Shown one piece after another: positions 7,118 through 13,330 of a stretch of 13,330 nucleotides of DNA. The notes under the pieces are model-generated. The model did not search any database and had not been told where the DNA came from. It saw only the letters and a program-made list of their open reading frames with translations. Made by a program: the position numbers and the translations under genes. The stretch's first letter is position 1. Each line of letters opens with the position of its first letter. The DNA is from Cyanobacteria bacterium UBA11153 (GTDB lineage: Bacteria > Cyanobacteriota > Cyanobacteriia > Cyanobacteriales > Coleofasciculaceae): the NCBI GenBank assembly GCA_003511885.1, contig DOIX01000091.1, positions 1 through 13,330 of the forward strand, read 5' to 3'.

Positions 7118-7153
7118 TTGAATGATAGATAGAGAAGAATATCTATCATTCAA
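7118..7153 (+). terminator. 14-bp perfect stem-loop between tig and clpP
   Basis: TTGAATGATAGATA (7118-7131) pairs perfectly with TATCTATCATTCAA (7140-7153) around an 8-nt loop. It is the strongest hairpin in the gap, about 100 bases after tig. There is no T-tract after it, so it may be a processing or attenuation structure rather than a full terminator. Confidence 0.5.
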
Positions 7154-7306
7154 ATCCAACACCTAGCCCCAAATAGTAATATATCTATTAACTAGATGAG
7201 GTTCGGTCAAGGCGAGAATTCAATCGGATCGAGCATACTTTAGTTGAGCTAAGTTAGCAAAACCAAAAATCGCTCTTACTCCAAGAGACTTACCCTTTGT
7301 TAACTA

Positions 7307-7317
7307 TTACCTGGTAA
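7307..7317. promoter_or_regulatory. Interrupted palindrome upstream of clpP
   Basis: TTACC-T-GGTAA sits 14 bases before the clpP start codon. The overlapping CCTGGTAACT also occurs at 2084-2093 in the rnj leader. It could be an operator or part of the ribosome-binding region; there is no Shine-Dalgarno sequence here. Weak evidence. Confidence 0.3.
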
Positions 7318-7331
7318 CTTATCTGATCTTT

Positions 7332-8054
7332 ATGCAGCAAGCCGACTTCCCCACACCATCACCTCCAAATTGGACTGTCCCAGAAATTTACTCCACTAGT
7401 GCCAGCAATCCCAGTCCAAGTAATATTGTCCCAATGGTGGTAGAACAGTCTGGGGTAGGAGAGCGGGCATTTGATATCTACTCCCGACTCCTGCGGGAAC
7501 GGATTATTTTCCTGGGGACTCGGATCAATGATACTGTAGCTGACTCAATTATCGCTCAGTTACTTTATTTGGAAGCAGAAGACTCAACCAAAGACATTCA
7601 ACTTTATATCCACTCCCCCGGCGGGCCAATTCTCGGATTAGGTAGTGTGATTTCTGGGATGGCGATATACGACACGATCCAGCAAATTCGTCCAGATGTT
7701 GCTACCATTTGTTTTGGAGCTGCAACTGATATTGGCGTATTTCTGCTCGCAGGAGGCGCTCCTGGTAAGCGGATGTCCTTGCCCAATGCTCGACTGATGA
7801 TTAGCCAACCCCTTGGGGGCGCTCAAGGACAGGCAGTTGATATTGAAATTCAAGCTAAAGAAATTCTCTATCACAAACGTCAGCTTAACGAGCTGTTAGC
7901 ATATCATACGGGTCAGTCATTAGAAAAAATAGCTACTGATACCGAACGGGACTTTTTCATGTCAGCGGCAGAAGCGAAAGATTACGGTTTGATCGATCGA
8001 GTTATTTCGCGACTCCCCCAGCCGAGCGAATCAAATGTAACTCCTATTAAGTAA
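7332..8054 (+). CDS. clpP: ClpP2-type subunit lacking catalytic Ser and His (ClpR-like)
   Basis: By position (tig-clpP-clpX) and by sequence ([46 protein letters not shown]) this is the cyanobacterial ClpP2 subunit that would form the proteolytic ring docked by ClpX. Its active site is not intact. Where ClpP has G-L-A-A-S-M-G, this protein reads GAATDIG (129-135), with Asp133 in place of the nucleophile; MIHQP is MISQP, with Ser158 in place of the catalytic His. Only the third residue, Asp207 in TERD, remains. Six extra residues (99-104, PILGLG) follow SPGG (95-98) in the oxyanion-hole region. The rest of the fold is well conserved and the frame is intact over 240 residues, so it does not look like a decaying pseudogene. 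The N terminus (about 34 residues before MVVEQSG) is Pro/Ser-rich; the ATG at 7332 is plausible but has no clear ribosome binding site. It is not the classic ClpR, whose sequence differs. Confidence 0.88.
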   Translation: MQQADFPTPSPPNWTVPEIYSTSASNPSPSNIVPMVVEQSGVGERAFDIYSRLLRERIIFLGTRINDTVADSIIAQLLYLEAEDSTKDIQLYIHSPGGPILGLGSVISGMAIYDTIQQIRPDVATICFGAATDIGVFLLAGGAPGKRMSLPNARLMISQPLGGAQGQAVDIEIQAKEILYHKRQLNELLAYHTGQSLEKIATDTERDFFMSAAEAKDYGLIDRVISRLPQPSESNVTPIK

Positions 8055-8064
8055 GAGGCGCTTT

Positions 8065-9402
8065 ATGTCTAAATACGACTCCCATCTAAAATGTTCGTTT
8101 TGCGGCAAGTCTCAAGAACAGGTGCGCAAATTAATTGCAGGCCCAGGAGTCTATATATGTGATGAATGTGTCGATCTTTGTAACGAAATTTTAGATGAGG
8201 AATTGCTAGACTCTAGCGCCCCAACTCCGCCGCAAGTAACTCGTCCTGAAGCTACTCCGAAACGCCGTCGGACAGGTGGTTTGTCTTTGAATCAGATACC
8301 GAAACCGAGAGAGTTGAAGAAGTATCTGGACGAACATGTAATCGGACAGGATGAAGCGAAAAAAGTTTTATCTGTGGCAGTTTATAACCATTATAAACGC
8401 TTAAGTTTTATTCAGGGCAAAGGAAGTGGAAAACCCGGATCGGAAGATCCAGTTGAGCTGCAAAAGTCTAATATTCTTTTAGTCGGTCCGACAGGTTGTG
8501 GGAAAACTCTTTTAGCCCAAACTTTGGCTAGTGTTTTAGATGTTCCTTTTGCTGTTGCTGATGCCACAACTCTGACGGAAGCTGGGTATGTGGGAGAAGA
8601 TGTGGAAAATATTTTACTCAGACTCCTCCAAGTTGCCGATTTGGATGTGGAAGAAGCACAGCGGGGAATTATCTATATCGATGAAATTGATAAGATTGCC
8701 CGGAAGAGTGAAAATCCTTCAATTACCAGAGATGTATCTGGTGAAGGGGTACAACAAGCCTTATTGAAAATGTTAGAAGGGACTGTTGCCAATGTCCCCC
8801 CTCAAGGTGGAAGAAAGCATCCCTATCAAGACTGCATTCAAATTGATACTAGCAATATTCTATTTATCTGTGGTGGCGCATTCGTAGGTTTAGATAAGGT
8901 AATCGAACAACGGATTGGTAAACGCTCCATGGGCTTTATTCAGCCAGGAGAAGGGCAATCGCGAGAAAAACGTGCTGCCGATATGCTGCGTCATTTAGAG
9001 CCAGACGATCTAGTAAAATTTGGGATGATTCCTGAATTTATCGGGCGAGTACCCGTAGCAGCAGTAGTGGATCCTCTTGATGAAGAAGCATTAATGGCAA
9101 TTTTAACCCAACCGCGCAATGCCTTAGTCAAGCAATATCAAAAACTCCTGAAAATGGACTCAGTACAGTTAGATTTTCGCACCGAGGCCGTCCGCGCGAT
9201 CGCACAAGAAGCATATCGCCGCAAAACAGGTGCGAGAGCCTTGCGCAGTATTGTCGAAGAGTTAATGCTGGAAGTAATGTACGAGTTACCTTCGCGCAAA
9301 GATGTCACCCGCTGCACCATTACACGAGAAATGGTAGAAAAACGCTCGACAGCCGAACTTTTAGTCCATCCCTCTTCTTTACCAAAACCAGAATCAGCTT
9401 AG
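8065..9402 (+). CDS. clpX: ATP-dependent Clp protease ATP-binding subunit ClpX
   Basis: ClpX is an AAA+ hexameric unfoldase that recognises tagged proteins and threads them into a ClpP ring. The 445-residue product has the N-terminal zinc-binding domain (Cys10, Cys13, Cys32, Cys35), Walker A GPTGCGKT (141-148), pore-1 loop GYVG (174-177), Walker B IIYIDEID (202-209), RKH pore motif (250-252), the ClpP-docking loop tripeptide MGF (289-291, in place of IGF in E. coli), and sensor 2 GARALR (389-394). Everything needed for ATPase and docking is present, in contrast to the defective ClpP next door. The gene starts 10 bases after the clpP stop, with GAGG (8055-8058) six bases before the ATG, so the two are surely co-transcribed. 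A HIP1 site lies near 9197. Confidence 0.97.
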   Translation: MSKYDSHLKCSFCGKSQEQVRKLIAGPGVYICDECVDLCNEILDEELLDSSAPTPPQVTRPEATPKRRRTGGLSLNQIPKPRELKKYLDEHVIGQDEAKKVLSVAVYNHYKRLSFIQGKGSGKPGSEDPVELQKSNILLVGPTGCGKTLLAQTLASVLDVPFAVADATTLTEAGYVGEDVENILLRLLQVADLDVEEAQRGIIYIDEIDKIARKSENPSITRDVSGEGVQQALLKMLEGTVANVPPQGGRKHPYQDCIQIDTSNILFICGGAFVGLDKVIEQRIGKRSMGFIQPGEGQSREKRAADMLRHLEPDDLVKFGMIPEFIGRVPVAAVVDPLDEEALMAILTQPRNALVKQYQKLLKMDSVQLDFRTEAVRAIAQEAYRRKTGARALRSIVEELMLEVMYELPSRKDVTRCTITREMVEKRSTAELLVHPSSLPKPESA

Positions 9403-9433
9403 TTGTAGTTGGTTGTTAGTTGTTGGTTGTTGT
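9403..9433. repeat. TTGTTGGTTGTTAGT-type low-complexity repeat after clpX
   Basis: Directly after the clpX stop codon, short G-T units (GTTGTAG, TTGGTTGTTAG, TTGTTGGTTGTTG) form a degenerate tandem repeat. It shares GTTGTTGGTTGTT and GGTTGTTAGT with the reverse strand of the 3893-3989 repeat, so one repeat family occupies both sites. Confidence 0.65.
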
Positions 9434-9438
9434 GCGAG

Positions 9439-9494
9439 AAATTTCCCTCTTACCAGTCTCAGTCAGGAATGTCACTGTGAGAGAAGGGAAATTT
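9439..9494 (+). terminator. Long imperfect stem-loop after clpX
   Basis: AAATTTCCCT (9439-9448) and AGGGAAATTT (9485-9494) form perfect 10-bp outer arms. Inside, TCTCAGT (9457-9463) can pair with ACTGTGAGA (9474-9482) with a 2-base bulge. It lies between clpX and the hydrolase gene and could end or attenuate the clp transcript. There is no strong T-tract, so the role is uncertain. Confidence 0.45.
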
Positions 9495-9536
9495 AATCAT
9501 CGTGAGAGATAGTCTAGCACTAGACTTCGTGAACAA

Positions 9537-10391
9537 ATGCCGTATATTGAAATTAGAGGTGTAGAGCATTACTACGAATGGATTAGAGAATCGCAATCCA
9601 TTAAAGAAAAACCTGTCATCGTCTTTATTCATGGTTGGGGAGGCTCATCTCGTTACTGGGAAAGCACCGCCCAAGCCTTGTCAAGTGAATTTGATTGCCT
9701 ACTTTATGATATGCGAGGTTTTGGGCGATCGCGTTTATCCTCAAAATCAGGGGAGAATCTCTATGAAATGGAGGATTATGCCGACGATTTGGCAGTACTG
9801 TTAGATAAATTAGCGATCGCGCGGGTATATATTAAAGCTCATTCTATGGGGGCATCCGCCGCCACCATATTTCTCAATCGCTATCGGCATCGGGTGGAAA
9901 GGGCAATCTTAACCTGTAGCGGGATTTTTGAATACGACGAGAAAGCCTTTGCCGCCTTTCATCAATTTGGTGCTTATGTCGTTAAATTCCGCCCTCAGTG
10001 GTTATTACACATTCCCTTTGCCCCTCCCCTATTCATGGCAAGATTTTTACATCGTCCCCTACCCCTATCGGTAAGTAAAGCATTTTTAGAAGATTTCTTA
10101 GCGGCAGATTACGAAGCCGCATTGGGGACAATGTTAAGAGTCGTCAGCAAATACGCCGCTGAGGTAATGCCTCAAGAATTTGCCCAGCTATCAGTACCCA
10201 CTTTATTGGTTTCCGGAGAAAAGGATAAGATTATCCCCGCTAACTTAGGACGGAAGGCAGCACAACTTAGTCAAAATGTCAAGTACCTAGAAATTCCCCA
10301 AACCGCTCATTTTCCCATGTTAGAAGCGCCAGAGATATATCTTAATGAGGTGAGAGAGTTTTTGGGTGTAGGTGTAGGGGCTAGGGGCTAG
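9537..10391 (+). CDS. Alpha/beta-fold hydrolase, substrate unknown
   Basis: The 284-residue protein has the classical alpha/beta-hydrolase layout: oxyanion-hole motif HGWGG (32-36), DMRGFGRS (58-65) after strand 4, nucleophile elbow AHSMG with Ser103, acid Asp230 in SGEKDKIIP and His258 in TAHFPM. The cap region (about 135-215) contains hydrophobic segments, suggesting a hydrophobic substrate. There is no signal peptide, so it is probably cytoplasmic. It cannot be assigned to a specific esterase, lipase or C-C hydrolase. The ATG at 9537 has no clear ribosome binding site. It follows clpX in the same direction but behind a stem-loop, so co-expression is uncertain. The last residues, GVGVGARG, are encoded by a G-rich tandem repeat, suggesting the 3' end was altered by repeat DNA. 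Confidence 0.9.
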   Translation: MPYIEIRGVEHYYEWIRESQSIKEKPVIVFIHGWGGSSRYWESTAQALSSEFDCLLYDMRGFGRSRLSSKSGENLYEMEDYADDLAVLLDKLAIARVYIKAHSMGASAATIFLNRYRHRVERAILTCSGIFEYDEKAFAAFHQFGAYVVKFRPQWLLHIPFAPPLFMARFLHRPLPLSVSKAFLEDFLAADYEAALGTMLRVVSKYAAEVMPQEFAQLSVPTLLVSGEKDKIIPANLGRKAAQLSQNVKYLEIPQTAHFPMLEAPEIYLNEVREFLGVGVGARG

Positions 10392-10393
10392 GG
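10364..10393. repeat. G-rich tandem repeat overlapping the hydrolase stop
   Basis: Units GGGTGTA, GGTGTA, GGGGCTA, GGGGCTA run through 10364-10390 and supply both the C-terminal residues and the TAG stop (10389-10391) of the hydrolase. GGGGCTA-type heptamers are normally intergenic in cyanobacteria. Confidence 0.7.
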
Positions 10394-10429
10394 AAGAAAG
10401 ATATAAAATCAAGGGTTTCAGGAATTTAG

Positions 10430-10444
10430 AGCGGTTTAACCGCT
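10430..10444. terminator. Small stem-loop between convergent genes
   Basis: AGCGGTT-T-AACCGCT lies in the 74-bp gap between the converging hydrolase and FHA-PrsW genes. As RNA it would form about 5-6 pairs with a short loop. It may serve both directions; no good T-tract follows on either side. Confidence 0.35.
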
Positions 10445-10465
10445 ACCCAGGCTGCTATAAAAAAA

Positions 10466-11800
10466 TTAATCACCAAAAAAGCGAGTTGCGAAATTTTGCG
10501 ATCGCGTAGGTGACAGTGCCCGTGCCTTCAAAATCGCCGCTGCTAAAAAAGCATAAGACGCAATCCCGATCAATACCAATAATACCACACTCACAAACCC
10601 CATGGCATTCCAGAGAGCATGAAGAGAAGCAGCACAGATGCAGCCAACAGCAAGAATCTGTAAAGCTTTCTTCGGTTTGAGGACGCTTAAACCAATAAAA
10701 TATCCAAAATAACCACTATAGGCAATATGTCCAGCCAAAGATCCCAAAATCCGAGGAATTAATAACTGCAATCCCAATAATTGACCAGATCCGTCCCCTG
10801 TTGGTATGCTTCCCGTACTAATAATATTGGGGACATATTGCCCTAAAGTTTCCACAAAAGTAAAACCAACTGCTGATGCTGTCCCCAATAAGATGCCATC
10901 TAAAGGTTCCCAAATTCCTACCTTCTCTCGCCAAGGTGACTGTAAAAGACTTCCGATAAAATAAGCAGCAAAAAGAGGAACAGCCTTAATTAATTCTTCC
11001 ATCAGCCCTGCTCCGAAAAACATCCGGATTAGGAGATTGATAAAATTAATATTTTCCCCTTCAGTCGGCAAATTTCCCGGCAAAATTTCGCGAAAAATAA
11101 TAATAAATAGTGGTAAAACCGGGCTGACGATAATTAAACTAGTCAATCCCGCACAACCTGCTAATACCCACCAAGGTTTAGGCTTGCCACAGAGTTGGTA
11201 AACGAAATAAGATGTGGCTGCTGTTAAATAGGTAGCAAGTAAAAAGTTAAATGCCTTCGCTTCGCCAACAGCGGCAAACATTAAGACTACAAAAATTACC
11301 GTGACAACCGCTGGAATAAAATAGGCTTTTTGAGTTAAACTACGTCCGGTTGAAGCGAGGGGAAATAGTTGGGTGAATGTCACTGAATCTGGTGTTGAAG
11401 GATGGGAATAATTAGGGTTATTTGGGGATGATAATAAGGGAGTCGTGACTTGATATTCAAAGATAAATTGGGGACCATTTTGACCTAGTTCAATACAGTC
11501 TCCTCCTTGTAATTTATAACAACCATGCAATGCTCTACCATTAATATATGTACCGTTAATACTATTTAAGTCACAAATTTCCCATCTCAGTAAACCATTC
11601 TCTGGAAGGTAAAATGCACGGAATTTAGCATGATGTCGCGATACCATTAAATATCGATCGGGATCTAAGGCAATGTCGCAGCTAGGATCTCTGCCAATTA
11701 CTATTTCTTTCTGTTCAGATAGTGGGTAAGCTGGTAATGCTTGTCCTTTATTTTCTGAAGATAATGGTCTAATAAATCCACAGTAATTTTGACTTGTCAT
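10466..11800 (-). CDS. FHA domain fused to PrsW-family intramembrane protease
   Basis: The 444-residue protein joins a soluble N-terminal FHA domain to a membrane region of the PrsW glutamic-protease family. In FHA (about 30-118) the phosphothreonine-binding features are visible: GRDPSCDI (36-43), SRHHAKF (54-60) and NSINGTYING (79-88). After a Pro/Ser-rich linker (about 119-155) come roughly eight hydrophobic segments. PrsW-type motifs are EELIK (268-272), FTFVE (Glu317), GHIAYSGYFGY (His358) and LHALWNA (His394), so the putative catalytic Glu and His residues are kept. The family cleaves membrane proteins such as anti-sigma factors; the target here is unknown, and recruitment through a phosphorylated partner is an inference. 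It is leftward, convergent with the hydrolase, with heptamer repeats just upstream. The ATG at 11800 has no clear ribosome binding site. Confidence 0.85.
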   Translation of the reverse strand: MTSQNYCGFIRPLSSENKGQALPAYPLSEQKEIVIGRDPSCDIALDPDRYLMVSRHHAKFRAFYLPENGLLRWEICDLNSINGTYINGRALHGCYKLQGGDCIELGQNGPQFIFEYQVTTPLLSSPNNPNYSHPSTPDSVTFTQLFPLASTGRSLTQKAYFIPAVVTVIFVVLMFAAVGEAKAFNFLLATYLTAATSYFVYQLCGKPKPWWVLAGCAGLTSLIIVSPVLPLFIIIFREILPGNLPTEGENINFINLLIRMFFGAGLMEELIKAVPLFAAYFIGSLLQSPWREKVGIWEPLDGILLGTASAVGFTFVETLGQYVPNIISTGSIPTGDGSGQLLGLQLLIPRILGSLAGHIAYSGYFGYFIGLSVLKPKKALQILAVGCICAASLHALWNAMGFVSVVLLVLIGIASYAFLAAAILKARALSPTRSQNFATRFFGD

Positions 11801-11813
11801 TAGTCATGATTTG

Positions 11814-11855
11814 CTAGTTGATAGTTGATAGTTGACAGTTGATGGTTGATAGTTG
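11814..11855. repeat. ATAGTTG heptamer array, six units
   Basis: Six tandem 7-bp units (CTAGTTG, ATAGTTG, ATAGTTG, ACAGTTG, ATGGTTG, ATAGTTG) lie 14 bases upstream of the FHA-PrsW start codon. A shorter piece of the same type (TTGATAGTTGAGAG) is at about 11952-11965. This is a cyanobacterial STRR-type repeat; its position in a 5' leader is notable. Confidence 0.85.
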
Positions 11856-11988
11856 ATAAGCTACTACCCATTTAATTTGTATATCCCCACACAAAAAAAA
11901 CACACCCCTTTCGATAAATTTACTATCCAATTTAGATACGCCGCAGCTTAGTTGATAGTTGAGAGTTACTTAGATTAACGTGCTGTTA

Positions 11989-12035
11989 ATTGTCAATTGT
12001 CAATTGTCAACTATCCACTGTCCACTGTCCACTGT
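11989..12035. repeat. ATTGTCA x3 and CCACTGT x3 heptamer arrays
   Basis: ATTGTCA occurs three times in tandem (11989-12009), then ACTATC, then CCACTGT three times (12015-12035). The last unit touches the stop codon of the 64-residue gene. The two arrays are different heptamer families joined end to end. Confidence 0.85.
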
Positions 12036-12229
12036 TATTGATTTGCCTTAGCGTCGCGGATAGCGGCATAGAAAAATAATCCAGTTAAAGGAATGCTAGC
12101 TGCGAGAATAATTCCGGTTATCGTTGTTCCTAAGTCAGGGTTTCCCGATGATAGTTCAAAAATGGAACCAACAGAGGAAATTCCGGCAAGGCAGGAACAC
12201 ATTAAAAACAGACCACTTTTTGGTGTCAT
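12035..12229 (-). CDS. Small two-helix membrane protein, unknown function
   Basis: A 64-residue hydrophobic protein with two likely membrane helices (about 5-25 and 36-57) joined by a short polar turn (ELSSGNPDLGT), ending in a charged tail RDAKANQ. I do not recognise a named family, though the composition looks like a conserved small cyanobacterial membrane protein. The first helix has Cys11 and Cys13 near a Leu-Ala-Gly, but a lipobox is not convincing. The ATG at 12229 lacks a clear ribosome binding site. It is read leftward between def and the FHA-PrsW gene, separated from both by repeat-rich DNA, so its expression is probably independent. Confidence 0.65.
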   Translation of the reverse strand: MTPKSGLFLMCSCLAGISSVGSIFELSSGNPDLGTTITGIILAASIPLTGLFFYAAIRDAKANQ

Positions 12230-12570
12230 TGGCTGATAAATTAGTGATTTAGTGATTGAGAGGTAATTAGGAATTATTGTGGCATATCCCCAGATGATAA
12301 GGATAGAGATTGACTTGGGAAAATTGCTCTTCGCTAATTATCAATATTTACAATTTTAGGTTTGCTCATTAAATTGAATAATTTTGGTTATTTGCGATTG
12401 CCTGATTGCAGGAGCCAAGCTGATTGCAACTCCTAACGAGATAATATCGATTCCGTTTGCATACTCATTGTCAGGATAGACGCGGCTACGCTTTGACAGG
12501 GCGACGCAGAGAGTTTTGAGCGTGACTGCCTAAACGGAATTGATATAACCAGCAACTTGAGTTGTATATT
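12230..12570. other. Intergenic region between def and the small membrane protein
   Basis: This 341-bp stretch has no gene. Its main content is the palindromic-ended element at 12444-12546. Next to it, CTGATTGCA occurs twice (near 12401 and 12419), and AGGAG/CTCCT could pair across the second copy. Promoters for the 64-residue gene cannot be identified. Confidence 0.55.
12444..12546. mobile_element. 103-bp palindromic-ended (MITE-like) element
   Basis: ATATCGATTCCGTTT (12444-12458) and AAACGGAATTGATAT (12532-12546) are 15-bp inverted ends with one mismatch, enclosing 73 bases. The inside contains TGTCA/TGACA arms (12470-12474, 12493-12497) and GACGCGGCTACGC. Both ends can be read as TA followed by TCGATTCCGTTT, consistent with a TA-targeting (IS630/Tc1-like) miniature element, but a TA within a palindrome is weak evidence. 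It has no coding capacity. Confidence 0.5.
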
Positions 12571-13143
12571 TTACAATGCTCGCTCAATGGGTTTGACAGA
12601 TTGAGTAGAGAAGCCGTGTTTTTGTAGTTCCTCTGTCAATGCTAAACTATTTTGTACCCTGTCTACAAACATGACACCATTGAGATGATCCATTTCATGC
12701 TGAATGGCACGAGATAATAAACCTGTGGCTTTAATCGTTTTTGGCCTGCCGTTTTCGTCTTTGTAGGAAATTTCGACTTCTTCTGGGCGTTTCACATCCA
12801 GGTAAACATTGGGAATACTCAGGCATCCCTCTTGAGCATCGCACAAAGCAGCACCAAACCGCTTGATCGCAGGATTGATTAAAATTAGTGGTGGAGATTC
12901 TGGTTTATCGGGTTCGCAGTCAATCACGATAACTTGCTTATGGACTCCCACTTGGGGGGCTGCTAAACCGATGCCATCGGCACTGTACATGGTTTGCAGC
13001 ATTTCGTAGGCTAACTGACGGATGTTTTGATCTACCTTAGCAACCCGCTTGGCAGGTTGACGGAGAACGCGATCGCCCAGATGATAGATCTTGAGGGGGG
13101 GATTTTCTAATTTTTTCTTTTCGACAACAAGTTGAGCAGTCAT
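12571..13143 (-). CDS. def: Peptide deformylase
   Basis: Deformylase removes the N-formyl group from nascent proteins at the ribosome. The 190-residue product has all three signature motifs of an active metal enzyme: GIGLAAPQ (57-64), EGCLS (105-109, metal-ligand Cys107) and HEMDH (149-153, two His ligands and the catalytic Glu150). Length fits bacterial deformylases. The first ~17 residues (Lys-rich, MTAQLVVEKKKLENPP) precede the conserved domain and resemble the variable N-terminal stretch seen in cyanobacterial versions. The ATG at 13143 is the natural start; there is no strong ribosome binding site. A HIP1 site lies near 13069. Functionally it partners the trigger factor encoded in this window, as both act at the ribosome exit site. 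Confidence 0.96.
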   Translation of the reverse strand: MTAQLVVEKKKLENPPLKIYHLGDRVLRQPAKRVAKVDQNIRQLAYEMLQTMYSADGIGLAAPQVGVHKQVIVIDCEPDKPESPPLILINPAIKRFGAALCDAQEGCLSIPNVYLDVKRPEEVEISYKDENGRPKTIKATGLLSRAIQHEMDHLNGVMFVDRVQNSLALTEELQKHGFSTQSVKPIERAL

Positions 13144-13264
13144 GGCAGGCTTGTGAATAGGGCTAATTTATCAAAATTGTATTAGTTCCCATTTTAACAG
13201 TTATATTAGCTCAAATTAAGAAGTGTGAAGCAGGAATAACGAATTGTGAACTAAACAATAGCTT

Positions 13265-13311
13265 CACCTTGCCCCTTACTCCCCACACTCCACCTTGCCC
13301 CCTACTCCCCC
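13265..13311. repeat. C-rich 26-bp repeat, two copies
   Basis: CACCTTGCCCCTTACTCCCC (13265-13284) recurs as CACCTTGCCCCCTACTCCCC (13291-13310) with one difference and a 26-bp period. This C-rich low-complexity DNA lies upstream of def. The stretch 13144-13264 shows no other feature. Confidence 0.7.
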
Positions 13312-13323
13312 AGGGCTGTTTCA
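13312..13323. repeat. Inverted partner of the 12-bp repeat at 5-16
   Basis: AGGGCTGTTTCA is the exact reverse complement of bases 5-16. It directly follows the C-rich repeat, as its partner directly precedes G-runs, so C-run plus AGGGCTGTTTCA may be the real repeat unit. Confidence 0.45.
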
Positions 13324-13330
13324 TTCTCGG

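Larger units (their letters stand above)
7015..7331. other. tig-clpP intergenic region
   Basis: This 317-bp gap has no gene. It contains competing short hairpins directly after tig (7021-7070), a perfect 14-bp stem-loop (7118-7153) and an interrupted palindrome just before clpP (7307-7317). The gap is long for an operon, so clpP-clpX may have its own promoter or be fed by processing or partial read-through. Confidence 0.6.

Noticed and set aside
7332..8054. clpP as a pseudogene
   Set aside because: The frame is intact over 240 residues, all flanking conserved blocks are retained and it remains tightly coupled to clpX; loss is confined to the catalytic positions and one loop.
11814..12035. 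Heptamer arrays considered as a CRISPR or iteron-type origin
   Set aside because: Units are 7 bp without unique spacers, sequence changes between arrays, and there is no initiator gene nearby.

Overview
The window reads as cyanobacterial chromosome. The HIP1 octamer GCGATCGC occurs at least nine times (for example near 3498, 5860, 6686, 9197, 9723, 9814, 10499 and 13069). The proteins are of cyanobacterial type, and the intergenic DNA is rich in heptameric tandem repeats, inverted repeats and small palindromic elements. A filamentous (Oscillatoriales-like) host would fit the repeat content, but the genus cannot be fixed from this sequence.

Layout. On the left, three genes are read leftward: asd (3997-5004), dapA (2986-3870) and, after a 1 kb gap, rnj (160-1965). 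Asd and DapA are successive enzymes of lysine/diaminopimelate synthesis; RNase J is an mRNA-processing nuclease. A 618-bp divergent spacer separates them from a rightward proteostasis block: tig (5623-7014, trigger factor), a clpP gene (7332-8054), clpX (8065-9402) and an alpha/beta hydrolase (9537-10391). Convergent with this block is a leftward FHA-PrsW membrane protein (10466-11800), followed by a leftward 64-residue membrane protein (12035-12229) and leftward def (12571-13143, peptide deformylase). Trigger factor and deformylase both act at the ribosomal exit tunnel; ClpX and ClpP form an unfoldase-protease. The right half is therefore largely about newly made and damaged proteins.

Most notable. 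The ClpP protein encoded between tig and clpX looks like a ClpP2-type subunit that has lost two of three catalytic residues: Asp replaces the nucleophilic Ser and Ser replaces the catalytic His. It also carries a six-residue insertion after the SPGG motif. The neighbouring ClpX keeps its ATPase, zinc-binding and ClpP-docking motifs. This looks like a ClpR-like pseudoprotease arising in the ClpP2/ClpX locus, separate from the familiar clpR gene.

The intergenic DNA holds further structure. Between dapA and rnj there is a 67-bp inverted-repeat element flanked by a 5-bp direct repeat, and a promoter-hairpin-hairpin-T-tract arrangement that could be a roughly 65-nt small RNA. A 103-bp palindromic-ended element lies before def. 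A 37-bp repeat pair between asd and dapA creates a false N-terminal extension of DapA. Strong stem-loops follow rnj, tig and clpX. No tRNA, rRNA, CRISPR array or intact transposase gene was seen.
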